DNA from: Caulobacter segnis
Lineage (GTDB): Bacteria > Pseudomonadota > Alphaproteobacteria > Caulobacterales > Caulobacteraceae
DNA length: 64,000 bases
Assembly (NCBI RefSeq): GCF_019931575.1
Contig: NZ_CP082923.1
Location: forward strand, 2,976,001-3,040,000
Direction of reading: 5' to 3'
Under the pieces are notes generated by a model. The model had not been told where the DNA came from and did no database searches. It saw only the letters and a program-made list of their open reading frames with translations. Both the position numbers and the translations under genes were made by a program. Below, piece after piece: positions 43,723 to 53,190 of this stretch. How positions within the stretch are numbered: position 1 is the first letter of the stretch; each line of letters opens with the position of its first letter.

Positions 43723-44909
43723 CTGTCGCTTCCTGCGCGCAACCGCCCGTCGATGCGCCGATGGTCCAGGGCCTGATCGGCTCGGTCGACTGCCGCGTCC
43801 ACGACCTGGCCACGAGCGGCTACGCGGCCCTGGCCGGTCCCGGCTCGCCGGTGGCCATGCTGCTGACCGGCCTGATGACCCTGTACGTAGTCTTCATCGG
43901 CTATCGCCTGCTGCTGGGACGCGGCGGCGTCCGCATCGGCGACGCCACCGTGATGGTCTTGAAGATCGGCCTGGTCGTGGCCCTGGCCACCAACTGGCCG
44001 CTGTTCCAGACCCTGGTCTACGACACCCTGACCAAGGGCCCGGCCGAGGTCGCCGCCCTGCTGCTGGGCGGGCTGCAAGGCCAGTCGGTCCACCCATTCG
44101 CCGGTCTGCAGGACGCCTTCGACGGCCTGCAGAAGTCCGCGACCCTGATGGCCAGCCGCGCCAGCCCCGGCGCGGCGGCGATGCAGGGCGGTCCCGGCTT
44201 CGGCGCCTTCGCGGTCAATGCCGGCGGCATGACCCTGCTGCTGTCGACCCTGGGCGTCCTCCTGGCCTCAAAGGTCGTCCTGGCCATCCTGCTGGTCCTG
44301 GCACCGCTCGTCGCCGGCCTGATGCTGTTCGAGGCCACGCGCGGCCTGGTCGAGGGCTGGCTGAAGGCGATGATCGCCCTGGCCCTGACCCCCTTGGTCG
44401 CCGTCCTGACGCTATCGCTGGAACTGGCCATGCTGGCCCCAGCGCTGAAGGCCCTGGCCGAGGCGCGCGCGGCCCAGCAGTTCGCCGCCTTCGACATCGC
44501 GCCCGCCGTGACGGTGCTGGTCCTGACCCTGGTCTTCGCCCTGGTCATGATCCTGGCGACCATCGCCATCGGCGTCATCGCCGCCGGCCTGCGCCTGCCG
44601 CGCGGCCTGGCCAGCGCCGCCTGGAGCGACATCGCCGCTGCGCCGGAAGCCCCGCGCTACGCCGCCTCGCGGGTCGAGCCGCCGAGCCGCGCCGCCGCCG
44701 TCGCCGCGGCGGCTGTCGCCCTGGACCGTCGCGAGGCGGCCTCCGCCCCGTCCGACCCGATCGGTCCGCGCCTACTGACCGTGGTCTCGGATCGCGGCGC
44801 GACCGCCGCTCAGGCCGCCTACGCGGCTCCGAGCGCTCCGCTCGGCCACAGCTATCGCCGCTCCCCCGCCCCCCGCCGCGCCGCCTCCAGCGCCCGGAGA
44901 GACCAGTGA
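43719..44909 (+). CDS. virB6: VirB6-like inner membrane channel protein
   Basis: This 396-residue polytopic protein has six or so hydrophobic segments (first near residues 42-62; a cluster at 170-290) and the TrbL/VirB6 arrangement. The long Ala/Pro/Arg-rich tail after residue 300 is probably cytoplasmic. The ATG at 43719 overlaps the VirB4 stop. The frame continues upstream in the database sense, but that part lies within virB4. Note that no VirB5 gene lies between VirB4 and VirB6. Confidence 0.85.
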   Translation: MTVASCAQPPVDAPMVQGLIGSVDCRVHDLATSGYAALAGPGSPVAMLLTGLMTLYVVFIGYRLLLGRGGVRIGDATVMVLKIGLVVALATNWPLFQTLVYDTLTKGPAEVAALLLGGLQGQSVHPFAGLQDAFDGLQKSATLMASRASPGAAAMQGGPGFGAFAVNAGGMTLLLSTLGVLLASKVVLAILLVLAPLVAGLMLFEATRGLVEGWLKAMIALALTPLVAVLTLSLELAMLAPALKALAEARAAQQFAAFDIAPAVTVLVLTLVFALVMILATIAIGVIAAGLRLPRGLASAAWSDIAAAPEAPRYAASRVEPPSRAAAVAAAAVALDRREAASAPSDPIGPRLLTVVSDRGATAAQAAYAAPSAPLGHSYRRSPAPRRAASSARRDQ

Positions 44910-45664
44910 CCCGCGCTTACCCCCGCACGCTGCTGGCCGTCTTGGCCTTAACCTCCATCGGGGCGACCGCCCTGGCCGGTCCCGTGCTGGCCGCCGACAC
45001 GCCCCGGCCCGGCGCCATCGACTCGCGCATCCGCACCGTCGCCTACGACCCCGATCAGGTCGTGCGCCTGACCGGCTATTTCGGCATCCAGACGATGCTG
45101 GAGTTCGCGCCCGACGAGCGGATCGAGAACGTCTCGATCGGCGACGCCCTGGGCTGGCAGGTCACGCCGAACAAGAAGGCCAACCTGCTGTTCCTCAAGC
45201 CCCTGGACCGCACGGCCGCCACCAACATGACCGTGGTGACCGACCGCCGCCGCTACGTGCTCGAGCTGGTGGTCGCGGGTCCCAAGGCCTCGAGCAAGGA
45301 CCTGGCCTATGTCGTCCGGTTCCTGGTCCCCGCCCCCGCGCCGATGGTGGTCACGACCGCGCCGCCGCCGGGCGCGCCCGTGGTCCGCAACAGCGCCTAT
45401 GCGGTCAAGGGCGACGCCGCCATCCAGCCGACCAAGGTTTTCGACGACGGCGCGGCCACCTATTTCGCCTGGCCGGCCCAGGCCGACCTGCCGGCCGTGT
45501 TCGTGGTCGGCGCCGACGGCGTCGAGGGCCTGGCCAACGCCGTGGTCCGCGATGGCTATCTGGTCGTCGACCAGTTGGCCCCGCGCTTCGTGCTGCGCTC
45601 GGGCAAGGCCAGCCTGACCGTCGTCAACGGCGCCTTCTCCGCCCATCAGGAGGCCGCCCGATGA
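44906..45664 (+). CDS. virB9: VirB9 / CagX-like outer-membrane core protein
   Basis: The 252-residue protein has a signal peptide (about residues 1-29, ending VLAAD). An N-terminal beta-domain (SRIRTVAYDPDQVVRLTG ... LFLKPLDRTAATNMTVVTDRRRYVLEL) is followed by the C-terminal CagX/VirB9 domain with PTKVFDDGAATYF and RDGYLVVDQLAPRFVLR. It forms the outer core of the channel with VirB10. GTG at 44906 overlaps the virB6 stop (GTGA). The usual virB8 and virB7 genes are absent between virB6 and virB9. Confidence 0.92.
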   Translation: MTRAYPRTLLAVLALTSIGATALAGPVLAADTPRPGAIDSRIRTVAYDPDQVVRLTGYFGIQTMLEFAPDERIENVSIGDALGWQVTPNKKANLLFLKPLDRTAATNMTVVTDRRRYVLELVVAGPKASSKDLAYVVRFLVPAPAPMVVTTAPPPGAPVVRNSAYAVKGDAAIQPTKVFDDGAATYFAWPAQADLPAVFVVGADGVEGLANAVVRDGYLVVDQLAPRFVLRSGKASLTVVNGAFSAHQEAAR

Positions 45665-46776
45665 GCACCTTCGACCCGCGCCAGTCCGCGGATGTGCGGG
45701 ACGACCTCGCCGCCGCCGACGCCCACGTCCGCCCCGTGGTCGCCCGCGCCCATGCCGGCCTGCCGACGCCCGTGATCATGGCCGGCTTCGGCGTGCTGGG
45801 GATCGGCGTCTTCCTGTGGATGGCCGGCCATCGCGCCGACGCCCAGCCGCGTCCGCATGCCCCCGCCAAGGCCGAGGTCGTGGCCACGACTGCCCTGACG
45901 CCCCCACCGGCGCCCGCGCCCGTCATCCCCGGCCCGCAGTTCACCGAGAACAACAGCCTGCCGCCGACCCCCGCCCAGGTCGCGGCCATGAGCGCCGAGC
46001 CGCTGCCGCCGGTTCCGGCCGTCGACCTGGAACAGCGCCGTCGCGCCCCGACCCTGGTGGTCGATTTCGGCGGCGCGCCCGCCCTGATCAAGGCCAGCGC
46101 CGAGACGACGCCGGGCTTGCCGATGAGCAAGACCGCGCCCGCCGACGTGGGCCTGACCCCCGACGAGATGTTCGCTGGCCGCCTGTCGGCCGGCGATAGC
46201 GAGCCGGCTCAGGCCACGGCCATGCGCGATCTGGACGCTGTCATCCCGCAGGGCGCGGTGATCCCGGCGGTGATGGAGACGGCGATCAATTCCGACCTGC
46301 CGGGCCTGGCCCGGGCCATGGTCACGCGCGACATCAAGAGCTTCGACGGCTCCACCGTGCTGATCCCGCGCGGCAGTCGCGTGATCGGCCAGTACAGGTC
46401 GGGCGTGGCCCTGGGCGCCTCTCGGGTCTTCGTCATCTGGACGCGAGTGATCCGCCCTGACGGCGTCTCGATCCAGATCGCCTCGCCGGCCGCCGACCCG
46501 TTGGGTCGCGGCGGCCTGGAGGGCAAGGTCGACCGCCACTTCTTCGGCCGCTTCGGCGGCTCGATCCTGATGTCGGTGCTGAACGCCGGCGTCGCCGCCG
46601 TCGGCAACGCGCGCTCGACCTCGCAGATCTATATCGGCTCCGCCGCGCAGGCGGCCAACCTGGCCGGCACGGTGATGAAGAGCGACCAGGTCTCGCCGAC
46701 CATCCAGACCGCCCAAGGCGCGCCGGTGACGATCTTCGTGGCCCGCGATCTGGACTTCTCGGGCGTGCGCCGATGA
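45661..46776 (+). CDS. virB10: VirB10 core complex protein
   Basis: The 371-residue protein has a cytoplasmic N-terminus, one membrane helix (about residues 38-58), a proline-rich periplasmic linker (75-120) and a C-terminal TrbI/VirB10 beta-barrel domain with LDAVIPQGAVIPAVMETAI, LIPRGSRVIGQY and the GVAAVGNARS antenna region. It spans both membranes and transduces energy to the channel. ATG overlaps the virB9 stop, and its own stop overlaps virB11. Confidence 0.93.
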   Translation: MSTFDPRQSADVRDDLAAADAHVRPVVARAHAGLPTPVIMAGFGVLGIGVFLWMAGHRADAQPRPHAPAKAEVVATTALTPPPAPAPVIPGPQFTENNSLPPTPAQVAAMSAEPLPPVPAVDLEQRRRAPTLVVDFGGAPALIKASAETTPGLPMSKTAPADVGLTPDEMFAGRLSAGDSEPAQATAMRDLDAVIPQGAVIPAVMETAINSDLPGLARAMVTRDIKSFDGSTVLIPRGSRVIGQYRSGVALGASRVFVIWTRVIRPDGVSIQIASPAADPLGRGGLEGKVDRHFFGRFGGSILMSVLNAGVAAVGNARSTSQIYIGSAAQAANLAGTVMKSDQVSPTIQTAQGAPVTIFVARDLDFSGVRR

Positions 46777-47771
46777 CCGCCCACGCACCGAAGCTCCCCT
46801 CTTCAGGACTGGGCGTCTATCTCGAGGCCTATCTCGCGCCCCTGGCCCCTTGGCTGGCCGATCCGGCGGTGACCGACCTTTACGTCAACCGCCCCGGCGA
46901 GTTGTGGGTCGAGCGGCTGGGCGGCGCGGCCGAACGCGTCGAGGTCCCCGCCCTGGACGAGACCAACCTTTGGCGGCTGGCCCGGCAGGTCGCGAGCCTG
47001 TCCAGCCAGGGCGTGAGCCGCGAGCACCCCCTGCTGTCCGCCGTATTGCCCGACGGCGCACGGGTGCAGGTCGTGGCTCCGCCGGCGACGCGCGAAGGCC
47101 TGGCCATGGCGATCCGCAAGCACGTCGTCAGCGACCTCAGCCTCACCGACTACGCCTCGACCGGCGCCTTCGCCCAAGCCCTGGCCCCGAAGACCAATTC
47201 CGACGCCATCCTGCGCGCCTTCCTGGACGCCGGCGACGTCCGCAATTTCCTGGCTGCGGCCGTGCGGGCGGGCAAGAACATCGTGGTCAGCGGCGGCACC
47301 TCGACCGGCAAGACCACCTTCCTCAACGCCCTGCTGAAGGAAGTCCCTCTCGACCAGCGCCTGGTGCTGATCGAGGACGCGCCGGAAATCCGCCTGGTCC
47401 ATCCGAACGCCATCGGCCTGGTGGCCACGCGCGGCGACCAAGGCGAAGCCCGGGTCACGGCCGAGGACCTGCTGCAGGCCTCGCTGCGCCTGCGCCCTGA
47501 CCGCATCATCCTGGGCGAGCTGCGCGGGGCCGAGGCCTTCTCGTTCCTGCGCGCGGTGTCCAGCGGCCACCCCGGCTCGATGACCACCGTGCATGCCGAC
47601 GACCCGGCCGGCGCGGTCGACCAGCTGGCGCTGATGGCCCTGCAGGCGGGCGCCAACCTGCGCCGCACCGACGTCGTCGACCACGTCCGACGCGTCGTCG
47701 ACATCTTCGTCCAACTCCATCGCCAAAACGGCGTCAGAGCGGTTCGGGAGGTCGTCTTCCAGGACCGATAA
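46773..47771 (+). CDS. virB11: VirB11 secretion ATPase
   Basis: The 332-residue hexameric ATPase has the N-terminal VirB11 domain, Walker A GGTSTGKT (174-181), the Asp box IEDAPEIRL, Walker B LRPDRIILGELRG and the His box GHPGSMTTVHAD. It works with VirB4 in T4SS assembly. It is the last gene of the operon: no VirD4 coupling protein or relaxase follows, and a DUF1800 lipoprotein gene starts 79 bp later. Confidence 0.94.
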   Translation: MTAHAPKLPSSGLGVYLEAYLAPLAPWLADPAVTDLYVNRPGELWVERLGGAAERVEVPALDETNLWRLARQVASLSSQGVSREHPLLSAVLPDGARVQVVAPPATREGLAMAIRKHVVSDLSLTDYASTGAFAQALAPKTNSDAILRAFLDAGDVRNFLAAAVRAGKNIVVSGGTSTGKTTFLNALLKEVPLDQRLVLIEDAPEIRLVHPNAIGLVATRGDQGEARVTAEDLLQASLRLRPDRIILGELRGAEAFSFLRAVSSGHPGSMTTVHADDPAGAVDQLALMALQAGANLRRTDVVDHVRRVVDIFVQLHRQNGVRAVREVVFQDR

Positions 47772-47850
47772 ACCCTCGTTCAACCTCACTCTTTTCCTGG
47801 CTTTCCAGCTTCAGGCGCATCGGCTCACACGGCGCGTCAGGGATCTCGTC

Positions 47851-49578
47851 ATGCGTAAACAGTACCTCGGTTCGGTGGCGGCGCTGGGCCTCACCCTCTT
47901 CCTCTCCGCCTGCGGCGGAGATTCCAGCGGCGGCGGCCCAGGCGGCGGCGCAAGCAGCGCTTCGGCCAGCCCGGCCTTGCCCGACGCCATCGGCGTGGCG
48001 CCCACCGGCGACATCCTGCCGGACGAGGCCGCGCGCTTCGCCAAGCAGGCCAGCTTCGGCCCAACGCCGGAGTTGATCGCCGCCATCGTCGCCAAGAAGT
48101 CGGTCGCCGCCTGGATAGACGAGCAACTCACCTTGTCGTCCAGCACCTATGCCGACCTGGCCAGCAAGCCCGTGCCGAGCACCTTCTGCACGGCTCAGTT
48201 CGCCTCCGGCACGGTCGACCTGACCAACTGCAACCGCGAGAACTTCTCGGCCACGCCGATGCAGATGCGGTTCTACGCCAACGCCATCGGCAAGGACGAT
48301 CAACTGCGCCAACGCGTGGGCTTCGCCCTGTCCCAGATCGTCGTGGCCTCGGCCGTCGATGTCGGCAACACCGCCGGCCTGGCGACCTTCGACCAGATCC
48401 TGCTGGGCAACGCCTTCGGCAACTATCGCGACATCCTCAAGGCCGTCAGTCTGAACCCGTACATGGGCGACTACCTGGACATGGCCGACTCCAACAAGAG
48501 CCAGCCCAACGAGAACTACGCCCGCGAGCTGATGCAGCTGTTCTCGGTCGGCACCGTGCTCCTGAACCCCGATGGCACGCCGCAGACCGACAACACCGGC
48601 GCCCCCATCGCCACCTACAGTAATACCGACGTCAAGGAGGTGGCCCGCGCCCTGACCGGCTGGACCTACGCCCGTCTGGACAACGCGGCGCTGACCGACA
48701 ACAGCAAGCGTGACTGGACCAAGCCGATGGTGGTCTACGCCACGCGCTTCGACACCGGCGCGAAGACCTTCCTGGGCAAGACCATCGCGGCCAACGCCAC
48801 CCAGGAAGCCAATGTCGACGGCGTCGTCGACGCGGTGTTCAACCACCCCAACACCGCGCCCTACATCAGCAAGCGCCTGATCCAGCAACTGACCCTGGCC
48901 AACCCGACGCCGGCCTATGTCGAGCGCGTGGCGGGGGTGTTCGCCAACAACGGTTCGGGCGTGCGCGGCGACCTGAAGGCCGTCGTCCGCGCCATCTACC
49001 TGGACAGCGAGGCGCGCACCGTCTCGCAACTGCCGGGCAAGGTGAAGGAGCCAGTGTTGCTGGCGACCTCGCTGGCGCGCGCCATCGGCTTCACGACGGA
49101 CGGCTACGCCTTCACGACCCGGGACGCCGGCATGGGCCAGGCGCCGTTCCGCGCTCCGTCGGTGTTCAACTTCTATCCCTATGATTTCCCCCTGCCCCAG
49201 GGCGCCGGCATGATCAGCCCGGTCAGCAAGCTGATGACCACCTCGACCACCATCAGCCGCCACAACTTCCTCTACGACTGGACCGTCGGCGGCGACGCGA
49301 CGCGCGGGGAATTCCAGAAGCAGGCGGCGATCACCTACTCGACCGGCGCGGTTCCGAACTGGGGCTCGTGGGAAGCCTACGGGACCGATGACGGCAAGAT
49401 CGTCGACCGGATCAACCTCGTGCTGCTGAACGGGACGATGACCAAGGCTCAACGCCAGTCGGTGCTGAGCGCCATGGCCGCGATCAAGAACAGCAACGCC
49501 GCCCTGCAGACCCGCAAGCGCGCCCAGGCGGCGCTCTACATCGTCGCCTCCTCTCCCCTCTTCCAAGTCGATCGGTAA
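47851..49578 (+). CDS. DUF1800 family lipoprotein
   Basis: The 575-residue protein has a lipoprotein signal with lipobox LSAC (residues ~17-20), then a Gly/Ser-rich linker and a DUF1800 domain: EAARFAKQASFGPT near residue 50, QPNENYARELMQLFSVG, DVKEVARALTGWTY and FNHPNTAPYISKRLIQQL. DUF1800 proteins occur next to DUF1501 proteins in many bacteria. Their biochemical role is not established. It is followed five bases later by its partner. Confidence 0.9.
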   Translation: MRKQYLGSVAALGLTLFLSACGGDSSGGGPGGGASSASASPALPDAIGVAPTGDILPDEAARFAKQASFGPTPELIAAIVAKKSVAAWIDEQLTLSSSTYADLASKPVPSTFCTAQFASGTVDLTNCNRENFSATPMQMRFYANAIGKDDQLRQRVGFALSQIVVASAVDVGNTAGLATFDQILLGNAFGNYRDILKAVSLNPYMGDYLDMADSNKSQPNENYARELMQLFSVGTVLLNPDGTPQTDNTGAPIATYSNTDVKEVARALTGWTYARLDNAALTDNSKRDWTKPMVVYATRFDTGAKTFLGKTIAANATQEANVDGVVDAVFNHPNTAPYISKRLIQQLTLANPTPAYVERVAGVFANNGSGVRGDLKAVVRAIYLDSEARTVSQLPGKVKEPVLLATSLARAIGFTTDGYAFTTRDAGMGQAPFRAPSVFNFYPYDFPLPQGAGMISPVSKLMTTSTTISRHNFLYDWTVGGDATRGEFQKQAAITYSTGAVPNWGSWEAYGTDDGKIVDRINLVLLNGTMTKAQRQSVLSAMAAIKNSNAALQTRKRAQAALYIVASSPLFQVDR

Positions 49579-49583
49579 GCGTG

Positions 49584-50948
49584 ATGACCGTCTCTCGTCG
49601 TGAACTCCTGCGCCTGACCGCCGGTGGCTCGGCCGTCGCGGCCCTCGGGCAGCTCGGCCTCTCCAGCGCCCTAGCGGCCGACAGTGGCTCGTACCGCGCC
49701 ATGGTCGGCGTCTTCCTGTTCGGCGGCAACGACGCCTGGAACATGGTCGCCCCTACCGACAGCCGCTACGCCGACTACGCCAAGCAGCGCGGCTCGGGGA
49801 TCGCCCTGGCCCAATCCAGCCTGGTCCCGCTGACCGGCACGGCCTTCGGGCTGCACGCCGCCATGGCCCCGCTGAAGACCGCCTGGGACGAGGGCGCGCT
49901 GGGCGTCGTGCTGAACACCGGCACCCTGTTCGCCCCACTGACCAAGGCGCTCTACACCAGCCGCCCCGACCTGCGCCCGGTGAACCTGATGTCCCACGAG
50001 GACCAGCAGAACCAGTGGCAGGGCATGCGCACCCGCGCGACCAACCGCGACGGTTTCATGGGGCGGATCAACGACCGGGCCCAGGCCGCTTCACTGCCGC
50101 CGCTGATCTCGATCGCCGGCTCCAACCTCTGCCTGATCGGCGACCGCACCGCGCCGCTGATCCTGCCGTCCTCGGGCTCGATCGTCCGCAACGGCTATAA
50201 CGCGGCGACCACCGACGCGGCGGTAAAGGCCCGCCAGGCCGCCCTCGACGTCTTCGCCGACGCCTCGTCCTATGGCGCGATCACCGATCTGACCGGCAAG
50301 GGCATGAGCAGCGCCTACGCCCAGGCCGTGGCCGCCAACACCATCGTCAGCGCCACCACCTCGGCGGTGGACAAGTACTTCGTCCACCCAACCACCGGCG
50401 CGGCCCTGACCTCGGACATCTCCCGCCAACTGCTGCGGGCGGCGCGAATGATCGAGGCGCGCGGCTCGCTGGGCCACGCCAAGCAGACTTTCTTCGTCAG
50501 CCAAGGCGGCTACGACACCCACACCAACGAGCTGAACGCCCACAACAACCTCTACGCCGACCTCGCCAACGCCCTGGCCGGCTTCTACAACGCCATGAAG
50601 GCGCTCAGCCTGCAGGACAACGTCACCGCCTTCACCATGTCGGACTTCGGCCGGGTGTTCAAAGGCAACGCCAGCGGCGGCAGCGACCATGCCTGGGGCT
50701 CCAATCACCTGGTGCTGGGCGGGGCCCTGGCCAATGGCAAGGTCCATGGCCGCTATCCGGACATGACCTTCGGCGGTCCCGAGGACGCCTCCAACGATGG
50801 CCGCTGGATCCCCTCCATCGCCACCGAGGAATATGTCGGCGCCATCGCTCAGTGGTACGGCGTCAGCGCAACAGACCTGCCTTACGTCTTCCCCAACTGG
50901 GCCAGTTGGAACGGCGGCGGACGCGGACCCGTGCCGCTGTTCGGGTAG
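49584..50948 (+). CDS. DUF1501 family secreted protein, Tat signal
   Basis: The ~454-residue protein begins with a twin-arginine signal (VSRRELLRL, hydrophobic stretch, SSALAA) and belongs to the DUF1501 family, sulfatase/phosphatase-fold related: FLFGGNDAWNMV near residue 35, FFVSQGGYDTHTNELNAHNNL, and MSDFGRVFKGNASGGSDHAWGSNHLVLGG, which hold the conserved Asp/His positions. It probably forms a functional pair with the DUF1800 lipoprotein encoded just upstream. A GTG one codon before the ATG is possible. A hairpin follows its stop. Confidence 0.9.
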   Translation: MTVSRRELLRLTAGGSAVAALGQLGLSSALAADSGSYRAMVGVFLFGGNDAWNMVAPTDSRYADYAKQRGSGIALAQSSLVPLTGTAFGLHAAMAPLKTAWDEGALGVVLNTGTLFAPLTKALYTSRPDLRPVNLMSHEDQQNQWQGMRTRATNRDGFMGRINDRAQAASLPPLISIAGSNLCLIGDRTAPLILPSSGSIVRNGYNAATTDAAVKARQAALDVFADASSYGAITDLTGKGMSSAYAQAVAANTIVSATTSAVDKYFVHPTTGAALTSDISRQLLRAARMIEARGSLGHAKQTFFVSQGGYDTHTNELNAHNNLYADLANALAGFYNAMKALSLQDNVTAFTMSDFGRVFKGNASGGSDHAWGSNHLVLGGALANGKVHGRYPDMTFGGPEDASNDGRWIPSIATEEYVGAIAQWYGVSATDLPYVFPNWASWNGGGRGPVPLFG

Positions 50949-50956
50949 GAACCAAG

Positions 50957-50985
50957 GCGCCGGCCGCGAACAAAGGCCGGCGCCC
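50957..50985 (+). terminator. Hairpin after the DUF1501 gene
   Basis: A perfect 10-bp stem (GGCGCCGGCC / GGCCGGCGCC) with a 9-base loop begins eight bases after the stop. It lacks a T-tract but is well placed to end the DUF1800/DUF1501 transcript. Confidence 0.5.
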
Positions 50986-50997
50986 GTCCTCGCATCA

Positions 50998-51035
50998 AGC
51001 CAAATTCTGTATCGGTCCATAGCGCCTTTGGCTTA
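50998..51035. promoter_or_regulatory. Inverted repeat AAGCCAAA-N22-TTTGGCTT upstream of kdgD
   Basis: Perfect 8-bp arms flank 22 bases about 90-127 bp upstream of kdgD. It could be an operator for the uronate regulator encoded downstream, or a stem-loop. The assignment is tentative. Confidence 0.3.
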
Positions 51036-51124
51036 GACCGCGCCCCAAGCCCTCTCTACCGTGACGATCAACAAGCGGCCTCCCGGAAAGACCCGAGACG
51101 AGGCCGCCGCTCGGAGAGGACTTC

Positions 51125-52069
51125 ATGAGCCGTATGTCGCCGACGGAAATGGCCCGCCAGCTCGGCGGCGGCCTGCTGTCGTTTCCCGTCACCCATTTCG
51201 ATGCCGATCACCAGTTCCTGGAAGCGCCCTACCGCGAGCATTGCGGCTGGATGCTGGAACGGGACCTGGCCGGTCTGTTCGCCGCCGGCGGCACGGGCGA
51301 GTTCTTCTCGCTGCGTCCCGAGGAAGTCGGTCGGGTGGTCCGCGCCGCGGTCGCGCAGACCGCCGGCAAGATCCCGGTCATCGCCGGCTGCGGCTATGGC
51401 ACGGCCATCGCCACCGACCTGGCCAAGGACGCCGAGGCGGCCGGCGCGGACGGCGTGCTGCTGCTGCCGCCCTACCTGACCAACGCCACGCAAGAGGGCC
51501 TGCTGGGCCACATCGAGGCGGTCTGCAAGTCCACCAAGCTGGGCGTCATCGTCTACAATCGCGACAACGCCATCATCAACGAGGACACCCTCGAGAAGCT
51601 GTGCGAGCGCAATCCGAACCTGGTGGGCTTCAAGGACGGCGTCGGCGACCTGGAGCTGATGATGCGGGTCTATGCCCGCATGGGCGACCGCCTGACCTAT
51701 ATCGGCGGCCTGCCGACGGCCGAGACCTTCGCCCTGCCCTATCTGGAGATGGGCGTGACGACCTATTCGTCGGCCATCTTCAACTTCCTGCCGGAATGGG
51801 CCCTGGACTTCTACAAGGCCGTCCGCGCTCGCGACCGCGACACCGTGATGGCCGGCCTGCGCGACTTCGTGCTGCCCTACATCGCCCTGCGCAACAAGGG
51901 TAAGGGCTACGCGGTGTCGATCGTGAAGGCCGGCATGAAGGCCATCGGTCGCGACGCCGGTCCGGTGCGGCTGCCGCTGACCGAGCTGACCCCGGCCGAG
52001 TTCGGCGAATTGCAGGGTCTGATCGCCCGCGTCCACGCCGGCGACCAGCGCCGCGCCGCCAACGCCTAG
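51125..52069 (+). CDS. kdgD: 5-dehydro-4-deoxyglucarate dehydratase
   Basis: The 314-residue protein is a DHDPS/NAL-superfamily barrel closest to KdgD. It has [12 protein letters not shown] near residue 14, GGTGEFFSL, the tyrosine segment VIVYNRDN and the Schiff-base lysine in [13 protein letters not shown] (near residue 180). It dehydrates and decarboxylates 5-dehydro-4-deoxy-D-glucarate to 2-oxoglutarate semialdehyde, the late step of the oxidative galacturonate/glucuronate (aldarate) pathway. This fits with the pectin genes around it. GAGAGGA precedes the ATG and a strong terminator follows. Confidence 0.92.
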   Translation: MSRMSPTEMARQLGGGLLSFPVTHFDADHQFLEAPYREHCGWMLERDLAGLFAAGGTGEFFSLRPEEVGRVVRAAVAQTAGKIPVIAGCGYGTAIATDLAKDAEAAGADGVLLLPPYLTNATQEGLLGHIEAVCKSTKLGVIVYNRDNAIINEDTLEKLCERNPNLVGFKDGVGDLELMMRVYARMGDRLTYIGGLPTAETFALPYLEMGVTTYSSAIFNFLPEWALDFYKAVRARDRDTVMAGLRDFVLPYIALRNKGKGYAVSIVKAGMKAIGRDAGPVRLPLTELTPAEFGELQGLIARVHAGDQRRAANA

Positions 52070-52076
52070 CGATCGA

Positions 52077-52108
52077 GGGTCGATGCTCACGACGCATCGA
52101 CCCTTTCC
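52077..52108 (+). terminator. Rho-independent terminator of kdgD
   Basis: A perfect 10-bp stem (GGGTCGATGC / GCATCGACCC) with a 7-base loop is followed by TTTCCCC, seven bases after the kdgD stop. It separates kdgD from the LysR gene. Confidence 0.7.
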
Positions 52109-52219
52109 CCGCTCCAGATGAACGCGTTCACGCCCCTCCCCGGGAAGAAGACGTTGGCGATCGGACCGAACGAGCGTCTAGCTTCACGCCTCCAGGGTGT
52201 TGTCGACGGGCGCTTTCCG

Positions 52220-53128
52220 ATGTTCGAACTGAGCCAGCTGCGCTGCTTCGTGGCCACGGCCGAGGAACTGCATTTCGGGCGCGCCGCCCAGCGGCTGAAC
52301 ATGACCCAGCCGCCGCTGAGCCGACAGGTCCAGCTTCTGGAGCGGATCCTGGGCGTCACCCTGCTGGACCGCACCAGCCGCTCGGTGCGCCTGACCCCCG
52401 CCGGCCGCGCCTTTCTGCTGGAGGCTCGCCGCATCCTGCGCCTGGCCGAAAGCGCGGCCCTGGCCACCCGCCGCATCGCGAGCGGCGAGGCCGGCCAGAT
52501 CGCCATCGGCTTCACCGCCGCCTCGGGCTACAACTTCCTGCCGCAGCTGGTGATCCTGTCCAAGGCTCGCCTGCCCAACGCCGACCTGACCCTGCGCGAG
52601 ATGGTCACCCGCGAGCAGGTCGAGGCCCTGCTGACCGGCCGCATCGACATCGGCCTGGTCCGCCCGCCGATGGAACGGGTCGAGTTCGCCACCGCCCGCG
52701 TGCTGTCCGAGCCGCTGGTCGCGGCCCTGCCCACCGGCGACGCGCGCCTGGCCAAGGCCTCACTGACCCTGGCCGATTTCGACGCCGCGCCGCTGATCAT
52801 GTATTCGCCCGAGGGCGCGGGCTATTTCTACAACATGCTGACGACCCTGTTCGACGCCAACGGCGTGGCCCCGAACTACGTCCAGCACGTCACCCAGATC
52901 CATTCGATGCTGGCCCTGGTCCATGCCGGCCTGGGCGCGGCGATCGTGCCCGAGGCGGCCATGAGCCTGCACTTCGACGACGTGCAGTTCCGCCCCGTGG
53001 CGACCACGCCCGACCGGCCGGTCGAGCTCTACATGGCCTGGCGCAAGGACAACGAGAGCCCGATCCTGCAGACCTTCATCGACCTTTGCCTGGCCGAGGC
53101 CTCGCCGACGGAGCCGGGCGCGCGCTGA
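52220..53128 (+). CDS. LysR-family transcriptional regulator
   Basis: The ~302-residue protein has the LysR HTH at its N-terminus (LRCFVATAEELHFGRAAQRLNMTQPPLSRQVQLLE) and an effector-binding domain (about 90-295). The frame extends to 52118, but starting at ATG 52220 places the HTH in the standard position. It resembles the aromatic/organic-acid-responsive LysR branch. Position between kdgD and a carboxylesterase gene suggests it regulates one or both; the effector is unknown. Confidence 0.87.
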   Translation: MFELSQLRCFVATAEELHFGRAAQRLNMTQPPLSRQVQLLERILGVTLLDRTSRSVRLTPAGRAFLLEARRILRLAESAALATRRIASGEAGQIAIGFTAASGYNFLPQLVILSKARLPNADLTLREMVTREQVEALLTGRIDIGLVRPPMERVEFATARVLSEPLVAALPTGDARLAKASLTLADFDAAPLIMYSPEGAGYFYNMLTTLFDANGVAPNYVQHVTQIHSMLALVHAGLGAAIVPEAAMSLHFDDVQFRPVATTPDRPVELYMAWRKDNESPILQTFIDLCLAEASPTEPGAR

Positions 53129-53190
53129 CGCACGCCATCTCTCCCTCGGTGGATCCCGGCCCAACGACGACAAGACTTGGGAGAGACAAG

